NCBI GenBank assembly: GCA_037178675.1
Contig: JAYMGJ010000488.1
Coordinates: 104,179-168,178, forward strand
Origin: Scleroderma bovista
Lineage: Eukaryota > Basidiomycota > Agaricomycetes > Boletales > Sclerodermataceae
Direction: 5' to 3'
Length of the DNA: 64,000 bases
Every line of letters begins with the position of its first letter. Within the stretch, counting starts at the first letter, position 1. The notes beneath the pieces are model-generated. The model was given only the letters and a program-made list of their open reading frames with translations, did no database searches and had not been told where the DNA came from. The position numbers and the translations under genes are program-made. Below, one piece after another: positions 1 through 11,966 of the stretch.

Positions 1-106
1 GGTTGAACCGCGAAATTAATCAGTATCTCTGAACCTACATTGCTCACACACTGCTCGCACAAACAACCCAGAACCCTCAGCATCTGACACTTGTCAGGCT
101 GCTGCA

Positions 107-1354
107 TTGAGTGCTCTGACTAGTCTCAGGCGCTCACCCGACTCTGTCTCCCAATTCCAAGCCTTCTCCACTTGGAGAGCCTCCTCCCCTGCTCAGTGTC
201 ACCCACCTGGGGCCTTTGTCAAAGATCTCAGCAATGACCAAGGTAATGACCATCCTGGTGACAATGTTCCCAGAGGAGATGGTCCTGACAACCCCAACAA
301 CCCAAACCCAGATGATGGCAGTGAAGACCCCATTGATGGTGTCCCTGACCCAGACGAGGCCAGTCTAGTCATCTTCAATAATCTCTCTATTGCTATTGAC
401 AGGCTCATGCAATCTTCGCGCTCATCCGAGTCTTCGTCTCGCACCAAGGTGCACGAACCCAACACCTTTGACAGTACTGGCCCAAAGAAGCTTCGCACAT
501 TCTTAGTCCAGTGCAAACTTAACTTCCAGGACCGACCAAAGGCCTTTCACACTGACTGAACCAAGGTCACATTCGCGCAGTCCTACCTCAAAGGAATGGC
601 TCTCAAATGGTTCAAGCCAGACCTACTCGGTGCAGGAGACCCCCTCAACCATCTGATCTGGATGACTGATTGGGAAGAGTTTGTCATTGAACTCCAAACA
701 ACCTTCAGTCCCCACGACCCTGTTGCCGACGCCGAGCATCAGCTCGACCACCTCTGCATGAAGGAAAACCATTGTGCCAATCAATACGTGGTTGACTTCA
801 ACCGTATCACGTCCCAGGTTCAGGGCTATGGTGATGGCACCCTATGTCATCACTTCTACACAGGTCTCCCCAACTGAATTAAGGATGAGATAAGCCACGT
901 CGGTAAACCACGCACTCTAAACAGTCTTCGCATCCTCAACCAGGAGATTGATGCCCGATATTGAGAACATAAGGAAGAGGTTGCTCGTCAGAACAAGACC
1001 TCTACCGGCACTAGTACCAACACCCCCAACACCAAGTTGGGTAAGACCGACAAGGGTAAATCCTCAGGCAACACTGCCCAGTCCTCTTCATTGTCAACCC
1101 TGACTCAGAAAGCCAACAAGTCAGGCAAGACTGCTGAGCTTTTGGACAAGCTTGGCAAGGACAGCAAGCTGACCTCTGAGGAATGCAAGTGCAGGTTCAA
1201 CATGAATCTGTGCATGTTCTGTGGTGCAACTGGCCACAAGGCCAAGGACTGCCCCAAGTCAGGCTCTCAAGCAGCCAAGGCTAGGGCAGCTACTGCCACT
1301 ACCACGAACATGTCGGAAGCCAAACCGACAGCCTCCACTGAGGCAAAAAAATAG
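107..1354 (+). pseudogene. Ty3/gypsy retrotransposon Gag remnant
   Basis: This is the capsid/nucleocapsid (Gag) part of an LTR retrotransposon, which packages element RNA in the cytoplasm. One reading frame carries an acidic, Asn/Pro-rich N-terminal part, a retrotransposon-gag core (about 596-877, with the LKWF-type motif near its start) and a basic Lys/Ser-rich tail ending in a CCHC zinc knuckle, CMFCGATGHKAKDC, near 1213-1254. The frame is kept throughout but is broken by TGA stops at 557-559, 875-877 and 961-963, so it cannot give full-length Gag. No protease, reverse transcriptase or integrase follows. The element ends about 40 bases before a kinase exon, so it is a truncated relic. Seen: zinc knuckle, core and stops. 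Inferred: Ty3 class. Confidence 0.8.
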
Positions 1355-1397
1355 ATAGCAACTCCCGAGACTCCGCACAGAGTGGGATGATCTTTAG

Positions 1398-4187
1398 ATA
1401 TTAGGAATTGCCAATGGACTCCATTATTTGCATATGCACAGACAGGGTCCTATTGTGCACAGAGATCTCAAAGGCGTAGGTGCACTTGTTTCTGAGTTAG
1501 CATTTAATCCGACTTGTCCTCCTGATAGCCCAATGTTTTGATCTCCAAAGACGGACATGCTCTCCTTAGTACCGACTTCGGCTTTTCCTGTCTTGCCCAA
1601 GCGTCGTTTAGCCTGGCTGGAGTCAAACAGCGTCCAGGAGGTACCTTGAATTGGATGCCTCCTGAATACTTGGAGGTGGACAAATACAAGATGACGACTG
1701 CAGGTGATGTATGGGCTTTCGGAATGACGGCACTGGTAAGCAATTTAATTACTTTTCTACTGATGGCATTCGACCCTATCCTTTCAGGAGTTGTTGACCA
1801 GGAAGCGCCCATTCCATTATCTGAATAATAATGGTGCCATAGTGTATCACATTGTGTCCAAAGGGCATGAACGTCCTGGTCCCGATGTTCCTTGTTCCTT
1901 ACTGACAGATAAATGGTGGAATCTGTGCTTGTCATGCTGGGTTTGTGATCCGGACCAGCGTCCCTCTATTTCAAGTGTTATTAAGGATATCAGACATATC
2001 CAGGTATGCATTGTCTATGATGTCTCTCATCTTAACTATTTCTGATTCTCGGTGTTACTCCTCTCCGTCTTACACTCGTTTTGACTTCTCATAGCGTGCT
2101 TCTGTTCTCATGAAAGTCAGGATCCTATCGGTAGGTAGCTCTGGCTCGTACCGTCACTTATACTCAGATCACATCTAAGACCATCGCCCGTCCACTTCAT
2201 CGTCAGGTGTGTCTCTTCATCATGACACTTAACCATTGCCCTCCGTCTTACTATCATATTTTGCAGCCTCGTGCCATTGTGAATTGTGAATCGACAAAAA
2301 TTAACACCAGCTCAAGTTCATATGGTCCCAAGAATGCACTCGAAGAACTTTCCCGAAGTGCATCGCTCTATAGCATCATTAATCTGGATGGACGGCTGGT
2401 CACGAATAATGAGATAACCGAGTACGGGAGTTCTGCTATTGTTCGTTTGGGTACTTTCTCTGCGCTGGCCGCAGTAACGTTCATGGACAATGGCTTCTCA
2501 TGTGAAGGAAAGGCTACTCAGGTAAAAGCAAACGTAAATCATCATGGTCTCTCACACACGAAAGAAACGAAGGTGGCTATAAAGACTCCACACGGCGCTC
2601 CTGGAGATGTAGAACACAAGGTATCTTCAATCATCACATTTCATCTCGCTCTGACACTTTGGTAGTGCATCCTGCGACAGATGCATATATGGTCAAAGCT
2701 TCGTCACGAACATGTCCTCCCCTTATTAGGCATCACCACCAACTTTGATAGGACGGTGTCATTCGTGACGCCATGGATGGCGAAAGGACATGCACACGAT
2801 TATGTGCAGGATAAGGCTATTGATCCTCGTCCATTGGTATGTTGGAATGCCTTGAAAAATTGGTATATTGATATTGTCTAGATCCGGGAAATTGCGGAGG
2901 GACTGCATTACCTGCACACTCACACCTCTGGCGCAATCGTCCACGGAAATGTGAAAGGCGTAAGTCCCCAATTGAGCGACAGCTATACTTTATGGAACGC
3001 TATTATAGAGCAATGTGTTAATATCTAATCACGGCCAAGCACTCCTCCACGATTTTCGCAGCTCACTGTTAAGAAGTTCATCACTAGTTTCAGATTCGCA
3101 TGGAGGTACATTAAACTGGATGGCACCAGAAACACTTGTCAGCAGTGATCCATCAACTGAAGCGGATGTATGGGCATTTGGAATGACGACCTTAGTGTGT
3201 ATGCTTTTCATCTGGGATTGATCCATTTCCCCTGACAGTGCACACATCTACGCAATCTGTCACGAGATAGCGTCAAATCGAAATCGCACAAAGCTTCTAA
3301 TACAGCATATTGAATTTACGACTCGTGGCCATGCATGTCCTTCGAAGCCTTCTCAACAGTACGTAGGACGTCTTTCAACCACCACATTTGCGCAACTTAA
3401 TACGGTGGTACCTCTCCCCTCTATCTGTTTAGCATTCCTAATTTCTCTCTTTGGTATACCTTCCATTGAAAAACTAAAGGAGAGCACAGAAAGTGCCACT
3501 GAGTGGCGAGAGATGAAGCAGATGCTGATTGATCGCACATCAAATATCAATCTTCTTGCGTCGCTTGCTATTCCGTAAGTCTCCGATTTATTTATCTCAG
3601 CACATTACATCGCTCATTCTCATGCCTGATCTGAACACAGGGCATTTGCTACGTTTTTAGTCACTACTCCCTCTGCTGGTTCCGCGGTAAACTGGTACAA
3701 CCCTACTGCATATCTTTGCCTTTGGGTGGCATTCATCTCTTGCATCATCGCTGCTGAGAGTGGTGTTGGTGTATTGTGTTACGTGACCACCTTACAATAT
3801 GATTCGTTCAAGGTCCGCCCCCCAATCGATCACTCGTCACTCTGGCTAACTTCGGGTTACTATAGCGATTACTGGGTGGCCCATTCATGAAATACCTCGT
3901 ATTTTATATGCTGCTAATCCCACTTATATCCATCCTTGTAGGGGGATTCTTCACTGCTGTTGGACTTGGTGTAGCAGTTTTGAAAGGTTCTGGTCCTGAT
4001 AATGCTTTGCTGGGGTACGTGCAAATTGCTGGTACCGTAGTAGCATTCAGTGTCTTCGGGTTGCTTTCATTTGTGTTTTTTGCCCGTTCTTGGTGAGTAC
4101 TTGCCCTTATGTACTTTAGCTTTGACACTTTCTTTGTACCTTACTAGATACATTGTCCGCTCGGGCATCGAGCCACTCGCGCTTTGA
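1398..4187 (+). CDS. 5'-truncated tandem kinase-pseudokinase-4TM protein
   Basis: Unrecognised gene with two protein-kinase-like domains of the TKL/tyrosine-kinase-like type. The first domain lacks its N-lobe: it starts right after an intron acceptor at 1397, gives YLHMHRQGPIVHRDLKG, then after an intron the metal-binding TDFG, an APE-like PPEY, DVWAFGMT and DPDQRPS. Short exons near 2093-2118 and 2179-2206 can join it to the second domain, which has a glycine-loop-like start near 2420 and the VAIK lysine near 2570. In that domain the catalytic HRD is HGN and DFG is DFR, so it is a predicted pseudokinase. Past DVWAFGMT the frame runs on through 3239-3579, then into about four hydrophobic segments (roughly 3640-4085). 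The last exon is uncertain: the simplest splice ends at 4187, an alternative near 4220. The missing 5' end abuts the Gag relic. It may be two adjacent genes. Confidence 0.55.
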
Positions 4188-4967
4188 TGTCACTAGTACT
4201 GTCCTTAGCCGCCTGGAGCTCTAGCAATCTGATTTCCCCCAGTTTCGTATCATGCGTCCAAATCCTCAGTCCAAGCAGTCACAAGAAGTTCACCGTCATA
4301 TCTATAGCACCCGCCGTTCAGTACTAGTCCGAATCTTTCTCGTCTCTCATCTCTACCTCACCTCTTGTCTTCTCGAACACCCAAACCCGAACCTTCCCCT
4401 ACACAGGTACGAAGGCAGCTGGTGAACCTCCTGAAAACTGAACGAACTCGGAAGAGGGACTTCAGAGCGTTGGGGGAGGGCTGAGGAGGCATGCGGGAGA
4501 AACGAAGAGGGTTTGCTGAAGTATGGGCCGATAAAATGACTACTCAAGGTGATGGGTTTCCCATAACATAAACTTGAAAACCCCGTCTCTAGTAAGACCT
4601 CTATTGGTACCGAGAACTGGTGCCTTAGGTGAACCATTGGACAGCATGGCATTCCAGCGGTTCTCGCCAACAATGTTCGTATGTATTTGTGGACATCACC
4701 AGTACAGTACCACATTACGAATAGTAGCTATGTAGATGACACTAGTATGTTGCAGGTACGGCAAGCCGCTCACCTTGCTCATTGGTGGATTCAACTTTAC
4801 GGCGAACGTTTCGCATGATCCATACCACGGTGATTCCTGTAACCACTCACTTGGATGATTATATATATAAACGATGTCCATGTCATTCCCCATGACTCAA
4901 TTTCCGTCCTGCAACATCTATGAACAAGAAATCATCGGACATGAAAAACATCTCGATCCTCTCAGAG
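4188..4967. other. intergenic, no gene supported
   Basis: Between the kinase-like gene and the convergent lipase gene. A few short open frames exist on both strands, but none shows a domain, a clean intron pattern or a recognisable start. A stretch around 4400-4470 could be a stray Lys/Arg-rich exon but nothing flanks it to confirm this. Confidence 0.5.
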
Positions 4968-6190
4968 CTAACATGATCCTATCAGAATCCCATTATAAGG
5001 TCCAAAATGGTCGTTCACGCTCCCATCAAGGATATTGTCCACATCACCTGCTGCACATTGCGTGCTCGGATTGTCTTGTCCAGGACACACCGCCCACACT
5101 CCAGAGTCCTCGATGTGAATCTCCCCTGCGGGATGGACGAAGCCCAGGAACTCAGGCGGAAGGACTGGAACAATATCTTCTTTGTTGTTAATGTGAATCA
5201 GGTTCAATTTCTTGTCGACATAGTCCGCGAAAGCTTGGTTCCCGACCTGTGTATATAGAGTGAGGTAAAAGGCCGAAAAAGTGGGGGGAAATGGCTTACG
5301 CGGGGAAGACCGTATCCGATAGTCTTGAAGGACGTGCCGTTGGGGAGGTGCAAAGGGAGATAGACGGAGTCGAGCAGAGAGAGCGCCGCCCCTGTCAATG
5401 TGGAACGAATGGTCAACCAAACCACGGAGCCAAATGGAACGATTGCTTACCGAGGGAATGGCCAACCAATGTGACGGAGGTAGACCCGTACTTTGACATG
5501 GTTGACTGAACAGCTGAGAGAATTGACGCGGCGGTTCTGAGACGTGGTTTTATCGGGGATATTAAGCGGGTAGAACGGAGTAATGCAAGCTTACTTTGCT
5601 TGCTCATTCTGGAAACCGGTGTGTACTTCAATTCCAGAAGGGAGTCCAGGAAATAATGTCTTGTCAAGTGGTTTACGGATGAACTTGACATCTGTGACTA
5701 TGGATAATCTGCCGAACGAGCGCGCCGTCGGGTCAGACTCATTTAGAGAAGGGAGGGGAGGCCCTTACATCTCAGAAAGGTCGGTCCCTTCGTGTGCGAC
5801 GATTACAGTCTTCAGGGTAGGATCGTATCCGACGTACCCTAACAGATGCCCTGCTCTATCAACGCAGATGAAGGGGAGATCATACACTTACAGTACTGAA
5901 TACTGTTGCCAGTTCCACCAGAGGCAACAGTTTTGAAGCTAGGGTTGGCTTTACAATTGGCTGTGAGGGGTATGTTAACATTCTGAAGCCATCCGGGAGA
6001 GCGAAGAATACATACTACCACAGTTCCAAGCTAAGGTCTGGGCTGGAGTACAGTATGCAATAGTGGCATAGTAGCTGTAGGGGTTGAAAGCGCTAATTTG
6101 GGATGAAGATAGGGGAGTGATGCTCTGGCGAGTGGAGAACCCATAGGTGACTACGGCTCCGAGGAGTGTGACTACAAAAGAGTACCACAT
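4968..6190 (-). CDS. secreted class 3 lipase (fungal lipase-like)
   Basis: Predicted extracellular triacylglycerol lipase of the alpha/beta-hydrolase Lipase_3 family, related to the Rhizomucor type. The start at 6190 opens a hydrophobic signal peptide (MWYSFVVTLLGAVVTYG). Exon 1 runs to 6016, where GTATGT begins an intron. Later exons give a YVGYDP strand and AHEGTDL, then the nucleophile elbow GHSLG (around 5440). The C-terminal exon holds the other two triad residues: the Asp in NNKEDIVPVLPP and the His in NDHFGPYNG. Cysteines near the end suggest disulphides. The gene ends at 4968. Several short introns interrupt it and all joins tested keep frame. Its job is probably scavenging of lipids outside the cell. 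Substrate range cannot be read from sequence. Confidence 0.85.
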
Positions 6191-7514
6191 GGAGCGTAGT
6201 AGTTATTACTCGATAGATTGATATGGGACTGGGGATGCGAGGATATTTTCCATCGAGTATTTATGAAGATGGCATAGCCGACTGTATTGCAGCGGAGACT
6301 CGATTTAAGACAAAGAATACCAGGTCCAGGAACTTGAAAGTGCATGTGCGCAATGCGGCGTGGGATTGCACTCCTCGGTGACTGAACTTCAATGATAATG
6401 GTCCAGAAGCCTGACTGGAATATGTTAAATGCCGGATATATTTCAAATACATGTACTATGTGCTATATCGGCAAAATGAAATCCGTACCGTCATTAGGTG
6501 AGTCTTGTCTCCACAAAGCATTGAACATCCATAATTCGGACATGCCAGGGACAGAGTCGGCCGGATTTAGGATGGTGTGGATAATGACGGGTTGACTCAG
6601 GGGGAGATGGGGACTTCAGCCAGCAGGCCTGAAAATGCATAGACTTGTTCCTTTCTGCACGATTACGGTGTTGAAAAGGAAACAATTGACCTAGATGGAA
6701 AATTGCTGTAAAGTGCATGTAGGTCTAAAGCTGGCTTTGGATTGGATCCCGATGTCAAATTTCGGCACAACGCGTATTCAACGGCTCATGCCCTACGACA
6801 AGAAAGGAAATACGAGGACGAAATGGGAAGAAGGAATGATATTCACCAATCACACACCTATGCCTGAAGCTAAGTCGGCGTTTTCTTTAGGAGACGAGGG
6901 TAGATCAATAATGATCGATCCGAGGAATGACGCACTGCTACTAATCTTGTGTTGATGGCGGTCGTAAAACGCGGTCGATGTGGTACATTGTGTATTTTCG
7001 TCATTCGTGCAACAGAGTTTCAGGCGGATGCTAAAAAAAGCTGCGAATCGCCAAGTACTTATAAAAAGCCGATGTTTCAACTAGGGTTGAGCGGGGATTG
7101 AGGTCCGTCGCTGAGCATCGCCTCACTGTCCTGTCAGCTAGTACAGTTGGAAGTTGAACAACTTTTCTTCCTTGGGTGCTTGAGGTTGCATAGAAGACCA
7201 TGTACTACCCAGGCTGTGCCACTGGACTGTGAGAGGCCACGACCTATGTACCATAGCCTGAGGAAAGCCCAGCTGAGAGACAAGTTGCTGACCTGTTGCG
7301 AATGGTTTGAGTTGTCGAGCTGCGCAAGACCTGCGTGTGATTGTTGTGACGTACACGTTTACCATAAATGGCAAATGTCCACTTGGCGTTGTCCATAAAA
7401 GGCAGGTGCTGTAGTTGGCCCTGGCGTCTGAGGTGTCTGACGCTTTTTCTTTCTTGCAACCGTCGTTCGTTTTTCCGTCCTTCACTTGGGCCACCCCTCC
7501 CTGTTGCGCCCCGC
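6191..7514. other. intergenic between lipase and chitin deacetylase
   Basis: Upstream region of both divergent genes. Open frames of 60-130 codons occur on both strands but show no family motif and no supporting intron structure. No repeat or RNA gene was recognised. Confidence 0.5.
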
Positions 7515-9413
7515 ATGCAGCTGCACGCACTCGTCGCTCTTTTAACGCTCATCGGTACCGCCAGCGCCAACGACCGCCATGTCCTTCTCGCGAAGAAAGC
7601 TTTCAACGTCGCAAGGGCACCCTCGTCGTCGGCCTCCACGACAGCCACATCGACTACTACCACATCCTCCTCCTCCGGATCTGCCCCCGCCTCAGCTGGC
7701 ACAACTACTTCTGCTCCCAGCACCCCCCAACAACCCATTGGAACTAGCATCCCACCGTTGAGTCAGATTACCTCGGGCATGCCATCCCAGTCCACTCTAG
7801 CACCGACTAAGACCTTCTCCGCCGGTGCAACGCCCCCCATTTCTGGCGCGCCTGCCTTGCCTACGCCATGTAAGGCTCATAATTATGTCTGCGACCTTTT
7901 CACTCACCTGGCTGCTCCAGTTGTCTTCCATTCTGGTGACTGGCCTCCTCAGGATCAGGTTGCCCCCACCAGTGCGTTCTCAACCTCTGCCATTCTTGCC
8001 CACTGATATTCAATTTGTTTTCCCAATCAGACTCTGAAGAGGTGGCAGATTGGATGAAAGAGCTCGATGGCTTCTACATTCCCGACATTTCACCTACTGC
8101 CGATGGTACTTGTGTCGGTGACCCTGTTGCAGCTTCAAATGCTGCCAGCCGTGGCTGGTGGACTTGCGGCGGTTATACCCGTGTTACCGACATCGTAGCT
8201 TGTCCGGACAAGTTAACCTGGGGTGTTAGGTACGTTAAGTAGTACTTGACATTGTCGTATAGGCTTCTGAATCCTTTCTCTCAGTTTCGACGATGGTCCT
8301 GGATTCTATAGTGAGTTTCATTGTTTTCCTAGCTTTGATACGCAGTTGCTAACAATAGTCCTTGTATAGCTCAGTGCGTAGAAACGGTCGTACATTATGA
8401 CTATATCCTGACCTGGTACTGGCAGACAATTGCTTAATTTCTTAACGTCGCAAAACTTAACTTCTACCTTCTTCGTGGTCGGCTCGCGTGTTATAGAGCG
8501 GCCTCAAGTGCTTATTGAGGAATACATGGCCGGCCACGAAATTGCTGTTCATACTTGGTCGCATAGAGTCTGTCTTGTCTTTTCCTTGTCGGTTTAATCT
8601 CCGTTGACGATGTCATTCCTTAGCCGCTCACCAAGCTTACCACCGAGCAAGTCGTCGCAGAGTTAGGTTGGACGCGGAAGGCCATCAAGGCCGTCCTTGG
8701 GGTCACTCCTACCTTGATGCGTCCTCCTTATGGTGACATCGATGACCGTGTTCGTGCTATCTCCCTCGCCATGGGTATGGTTCCCGTCATCTGGACCCGC
8801 ACTCCTTCTGGCGCCACGTTCGATACCAATGGTGAAATTTTATTCAACCAGTTGTGTAAAGATTACTTATGTCATTCTCCACAGACTGGAAGGTCCCTGG
8901 TGGTGTTGTGACTGGTCCACAATCCTTTGCCACCTTCCAGGCTATCCTTACCAATGCCACCACCCTTGACACTGGGTAAAGTTCTTCGTCCTTGCATCAA
9001 TCCTATCAGCTGCTGATCATGTCTAGCTTCATCGTTTTGGAGCACGACTTATACCCTCAAACTGTCGACCTCGCTATCGGTTATACCCTACCTGCGGCCA
9101 TGAGCTTTACTCCTCACCTCACTGTCTGTCCCCTTCCCAGATTCTGCATTCCATTTACTCACCTACTTCATTCCAGATGGATTCTATCGGCCACTGCAGT
9201 CATATCCCATCCACGAACCTATATCGCGAGACAAACAAGAACACAAGCTTCCCCTATCCGAACAGCACGAGCGGTGATTCGTCTGTTCCAAGTGGGTCGG
9301 GTGGCCAGTCTTCTCAGAGCAGCGGGAGCATCTCCGTTACGAACATGGATAGAATCCCAATGTCAATCGCTGTTGCTGCCGCGTTTGCCGCACTTGGCTC
9401 CCTGTTATTGTAG
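7515..9413 (+). CDS. chitin deacetylase, CE4 family, GPI-anchored
   Basis: Removes acetyl groups from chitin to make chitosan at the cell surface. The ATG at 7515 starts a signal peptide (MQLHALVALLTLIGTASA). A Ser/Thr-rich linker follows, then the NodB-type deacetylase domain with its metal and catalytic motifs in order: SFDDGPGFY (Asp pair), HEIAVHTWSH (zinc His pair), LMRPPYGD, DWKVPGG and FIVLEHDL. The C-terminus is Ser/Gly-rich and ends in a hydrophobic stretch (IAVAAAFAALGSLLL), as expected for a GPI signal. Introns are 50-60 bases. Keeping frame after SFDDGPGFY requires a four-base exon (8370-8373). Motif 1 starts with Ser where many members have Thr. Paralogues in this family take part in cell-wall remodelling. 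Confidence 0.9.
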
Positions 9414-10057
9414 AAAGAAGTGACATGGATGGTAGCTAACGGTTATACGAATTTATTGATCCTAGTAATTGATCTTACTCGACGTCGGAGGGACGGCATC
9501 TGCGTTTACTCGCATCTCTTACCAGATCACAGTACTGCTGCTAACCCCAACCCATCTCACCTTGAACGCGAACAGATTATCTATTTTTTCCTCTCACCAG
9601 CGGATGATTTTCTTCCTTGCTTACTAGATAAGCCGTTCTCTTTTATTTTGTATTTCGTAAAACTTAGTTTGAAGATGACTACTTTTCTCCCATATCTCGT
9701 CTGCTCCCGATATTTCATATGTAGTTAATAAAAAAACCTGATCTCTAATTCAATCCCCAGGACAGTGACTCTTGCAAGGAAGTTGTTAAGTTCGTAACTT
9801 GCAGTAGAAGCTCACTTTCGGGGCCACCCTTGAAAGCTTGATAGCCGAAAGCTTCTGCATACCTGCTTCTATTCCGCGAAGGTAATGCCTGCAACTGCTT
9901 ATTCCCATGATTTGCCGTATGCTTGCATTGACATTTGATGTTATGGTTTCAGCACGCGCATGACGGTATGTCCCTCAAAGCCTCCAATGTCGCCTCCATG
10001 AACTTTGCCCACCATTCGGCTACCCGTTCTCCGTACATATTTCCGTGGGATGTTATT
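9414..10057. other. intergenic, no gene supported
   Basis: Likely 3' region of the chitin deacetylase gene and the left margin of the BTB array. A 102-codon open frame here has no recognisable content. BTB-array homology becomes visible only from about 10058. Confidence 0.4.
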
Positions 10058-10420
10058 GGCAGTGAGTGCTTGTTTACTGCCCCAAAGAATATATCTGCGA
10101 CGTCCTTGACATTTGTGAGGGAAGGAGCCCTGCGAGTCGTGGTACATACCGTTTACATGGATAGCAGAAGCGCAGGAAAGCATCTCGTGTCTTGCTGCTC
10201 TCCGAGACACATACGACAGGTAGGCCATCACTTGTCTTCTTGTCTCCATTTTCCCCTTCAGGGCCCGGGAGCTGTGGGGGACCAACAAGGGTTTGGAAAA
10301 ATGGAGGTTGCATACTGAGGAAACTTTGAATTGTACATCATGAAATCGATGTTGTCCTCCGAGGAGCGCAGGATCATATCGGGTTCGGGGTGATCAGAAA
10401 GGGGGGCGGCATCATGGTAT
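10058..10420 (-). pseudogene. decayed BTB gene, copy 1
   Basis: Fragments of the same BTB family as the neighbouring intact genes can be read on the minus strand: PEPDMILRSSEDNIDF near 10390-10340, then a shifted frame with DGLPVVCVSESSKTRDAF and RFCYP near 10230-10160, then weak C-terminal similarity to about 10058. Frameshifts and stops separate them and the BACK-like tail is lost. The copy is equivalent to the decayed copies near 13.0 and 16.1 kb. Confidence 0.65.
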
Positions 10421-10938
10421 GACGGGGATATGGGAGAGTCGGACGTGACTTTGTAATTCTTATGAGTGAGGTGATATGTACTTGCCTGTGTCTTCTTATA
10501 GGAGGTAATAACTGAACCACTGCCACTTAGGGGACAATGGTATGAAAGGGGACTCATGCTGTTGGTGACCATGATAGATGCCCATCTTATTTACAAGCGA
10601 CGGCGTATGTAAGTACTGTGGACTGATGAACAGGCATCTCCCTGTTGTTTCACTCGTCCTTCAATATTGTGGAAGTCACCGTTATCACACCAAACGACAA
10701 AGCAGTAAAGAGGTAACATGGGTGCACCATTAACACAAGGACAAAGCAGCAGACGTATCTGACATAAGGCAGTCCACATACAATTTGAATGTGACAAGGT
10801 GAAATGTCAGGGACAGAAGACAAGAGTAACACGAGTAAGAAAGAGCGACGCCAGAGATACTTCGATGTATGGGCCGGCATGAACAATTAGGAAAGAAGGT
10901 AGTGACGGGAATGTTGCGTTCCTTACATTTGCAGGTCG

Positions 10939-11966
10939 TTAAAACCTCAGCTCTAAATAAATCTGGATCTGCGACAATAACATCATGCAGTGGTTGACAA
11001 CCTCGCAAGTGGGATGGAACCCACCTTTGTGGTTACTTCCTCTATTTTGTTTGTAAAGAGTGTCACGAACTCTTGGATGCCTCCTGATACCGCGGGTGAA
11101 CAGCGTGAGCACTGGCCCTGATATTGTGCACGAAATTTTCGTATGGCCTCCTCAGCCCCCTTCTCTACGGTTTGAGCACATGGCCTGTCCCTGATTTCCA
11201 TGAATGTATTATCCATGAACTCTACCCACCACGAGGCTACGTCGTTCCCAAAAAGCCGATACTTGCTTGAACGTGAAGGAGACCCGGAGTGAGGCAACCC
11301 GCACCCAAACATCCAGCTGATGGCACCGAACTGTTGGTAGTGATTTTGAATCCAAATTAGGTTGCTCTGAAGCACTAGAACGGCGTTTGTACAGTTTTTG
11401 TGATAGGTAAGTAGCGCGAGAAGGTCGGTAGAAGAAATGAAATGAATTCCCTCAAACCTTGCTGGAATGAGTGGCTCTCGGAGTGAATACTTCGCCGCTA
11501 GCGCACATTGCTCGCGCAGATCAGCCCGACGGGCCACAGCAAAGCAGGGTAAAGAGTCGACCTCTAAAATCTTGGGAATAAACAGAGCCTTGCAGACTAT
11601 CCTCTCAATCGCATCTAGGCAATACTTTTTAGCAGCCTCGAGTATTTCAGTCGCAAACATGAAACCATCAAGGGAGGGATCCTCTGCCAAGGTAGACGGA
11701 TAGCAGAACCGAAGGAGAGCATCTAGCGTCTTGCTACCCTCCGAGACGGTCACGACGGGTAATCCATCCTTGGTCTCCTCATCTGGATCGGCCCCTTCAG
11801 AAGGCTGCGGAAGACCAAACATGGTTTCGAAAACTGGTGACGCAAGGGAGAGGAAGAGCCTGAACACCCGAAAGTCGATATTATCAGAGGAGCGCAAGAT
11901 AATATCAGCTTGTGGATGATCAAAGGGGGATGCAGCATATGAAAGGGTAGCGGGAGAGGCAGACAT
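10939..11966 (-). CDS. BTB/POZ domain protein, tandem copy 1
   Basis: The BTB domain is a protein-interaction fold. In fungi such proteins may act as Cullin-3 adaptors or scaffolds, but the partner is unknown. The start is MSASPATLSYAASPF, then HPQADIILRSSDNIDF, SLASPVFETMFGLPQP (BTB core, about residues 15-120), and a helical part with AAKKYCLDAIERIV and ARRADLREQCALAAKYSL. The C-terminal half carries EFMDNTFMEIRDRPCAQTV, a C-x2-C pair (QCSRCSP) and IQEFVTLFTNK. A 327-aa open frame runs to 10983. The conserved alternative is a splice near 11028 (GTGGGT donor) to a final exon at 10968-10939 coding IQIYLELRF, matching the other copies. No signal peptide. Near-identical paralogues lie 3 and 6 kb to the right. 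Confidence 0.85.

Noticed and set aside
1504..1935. 143-codon minus-strand frame
   Set aside because: It is antisense to the kinase exon that carries TDFG and DVWAFGMT on the plus strand.
7244..7750. 168-codon minus-strand frame
   Set aside because: Antisense to the Ser/Thr-rich start of the chitin deacetylase. The signal peptide and CE4 motifs are on the plus strand.
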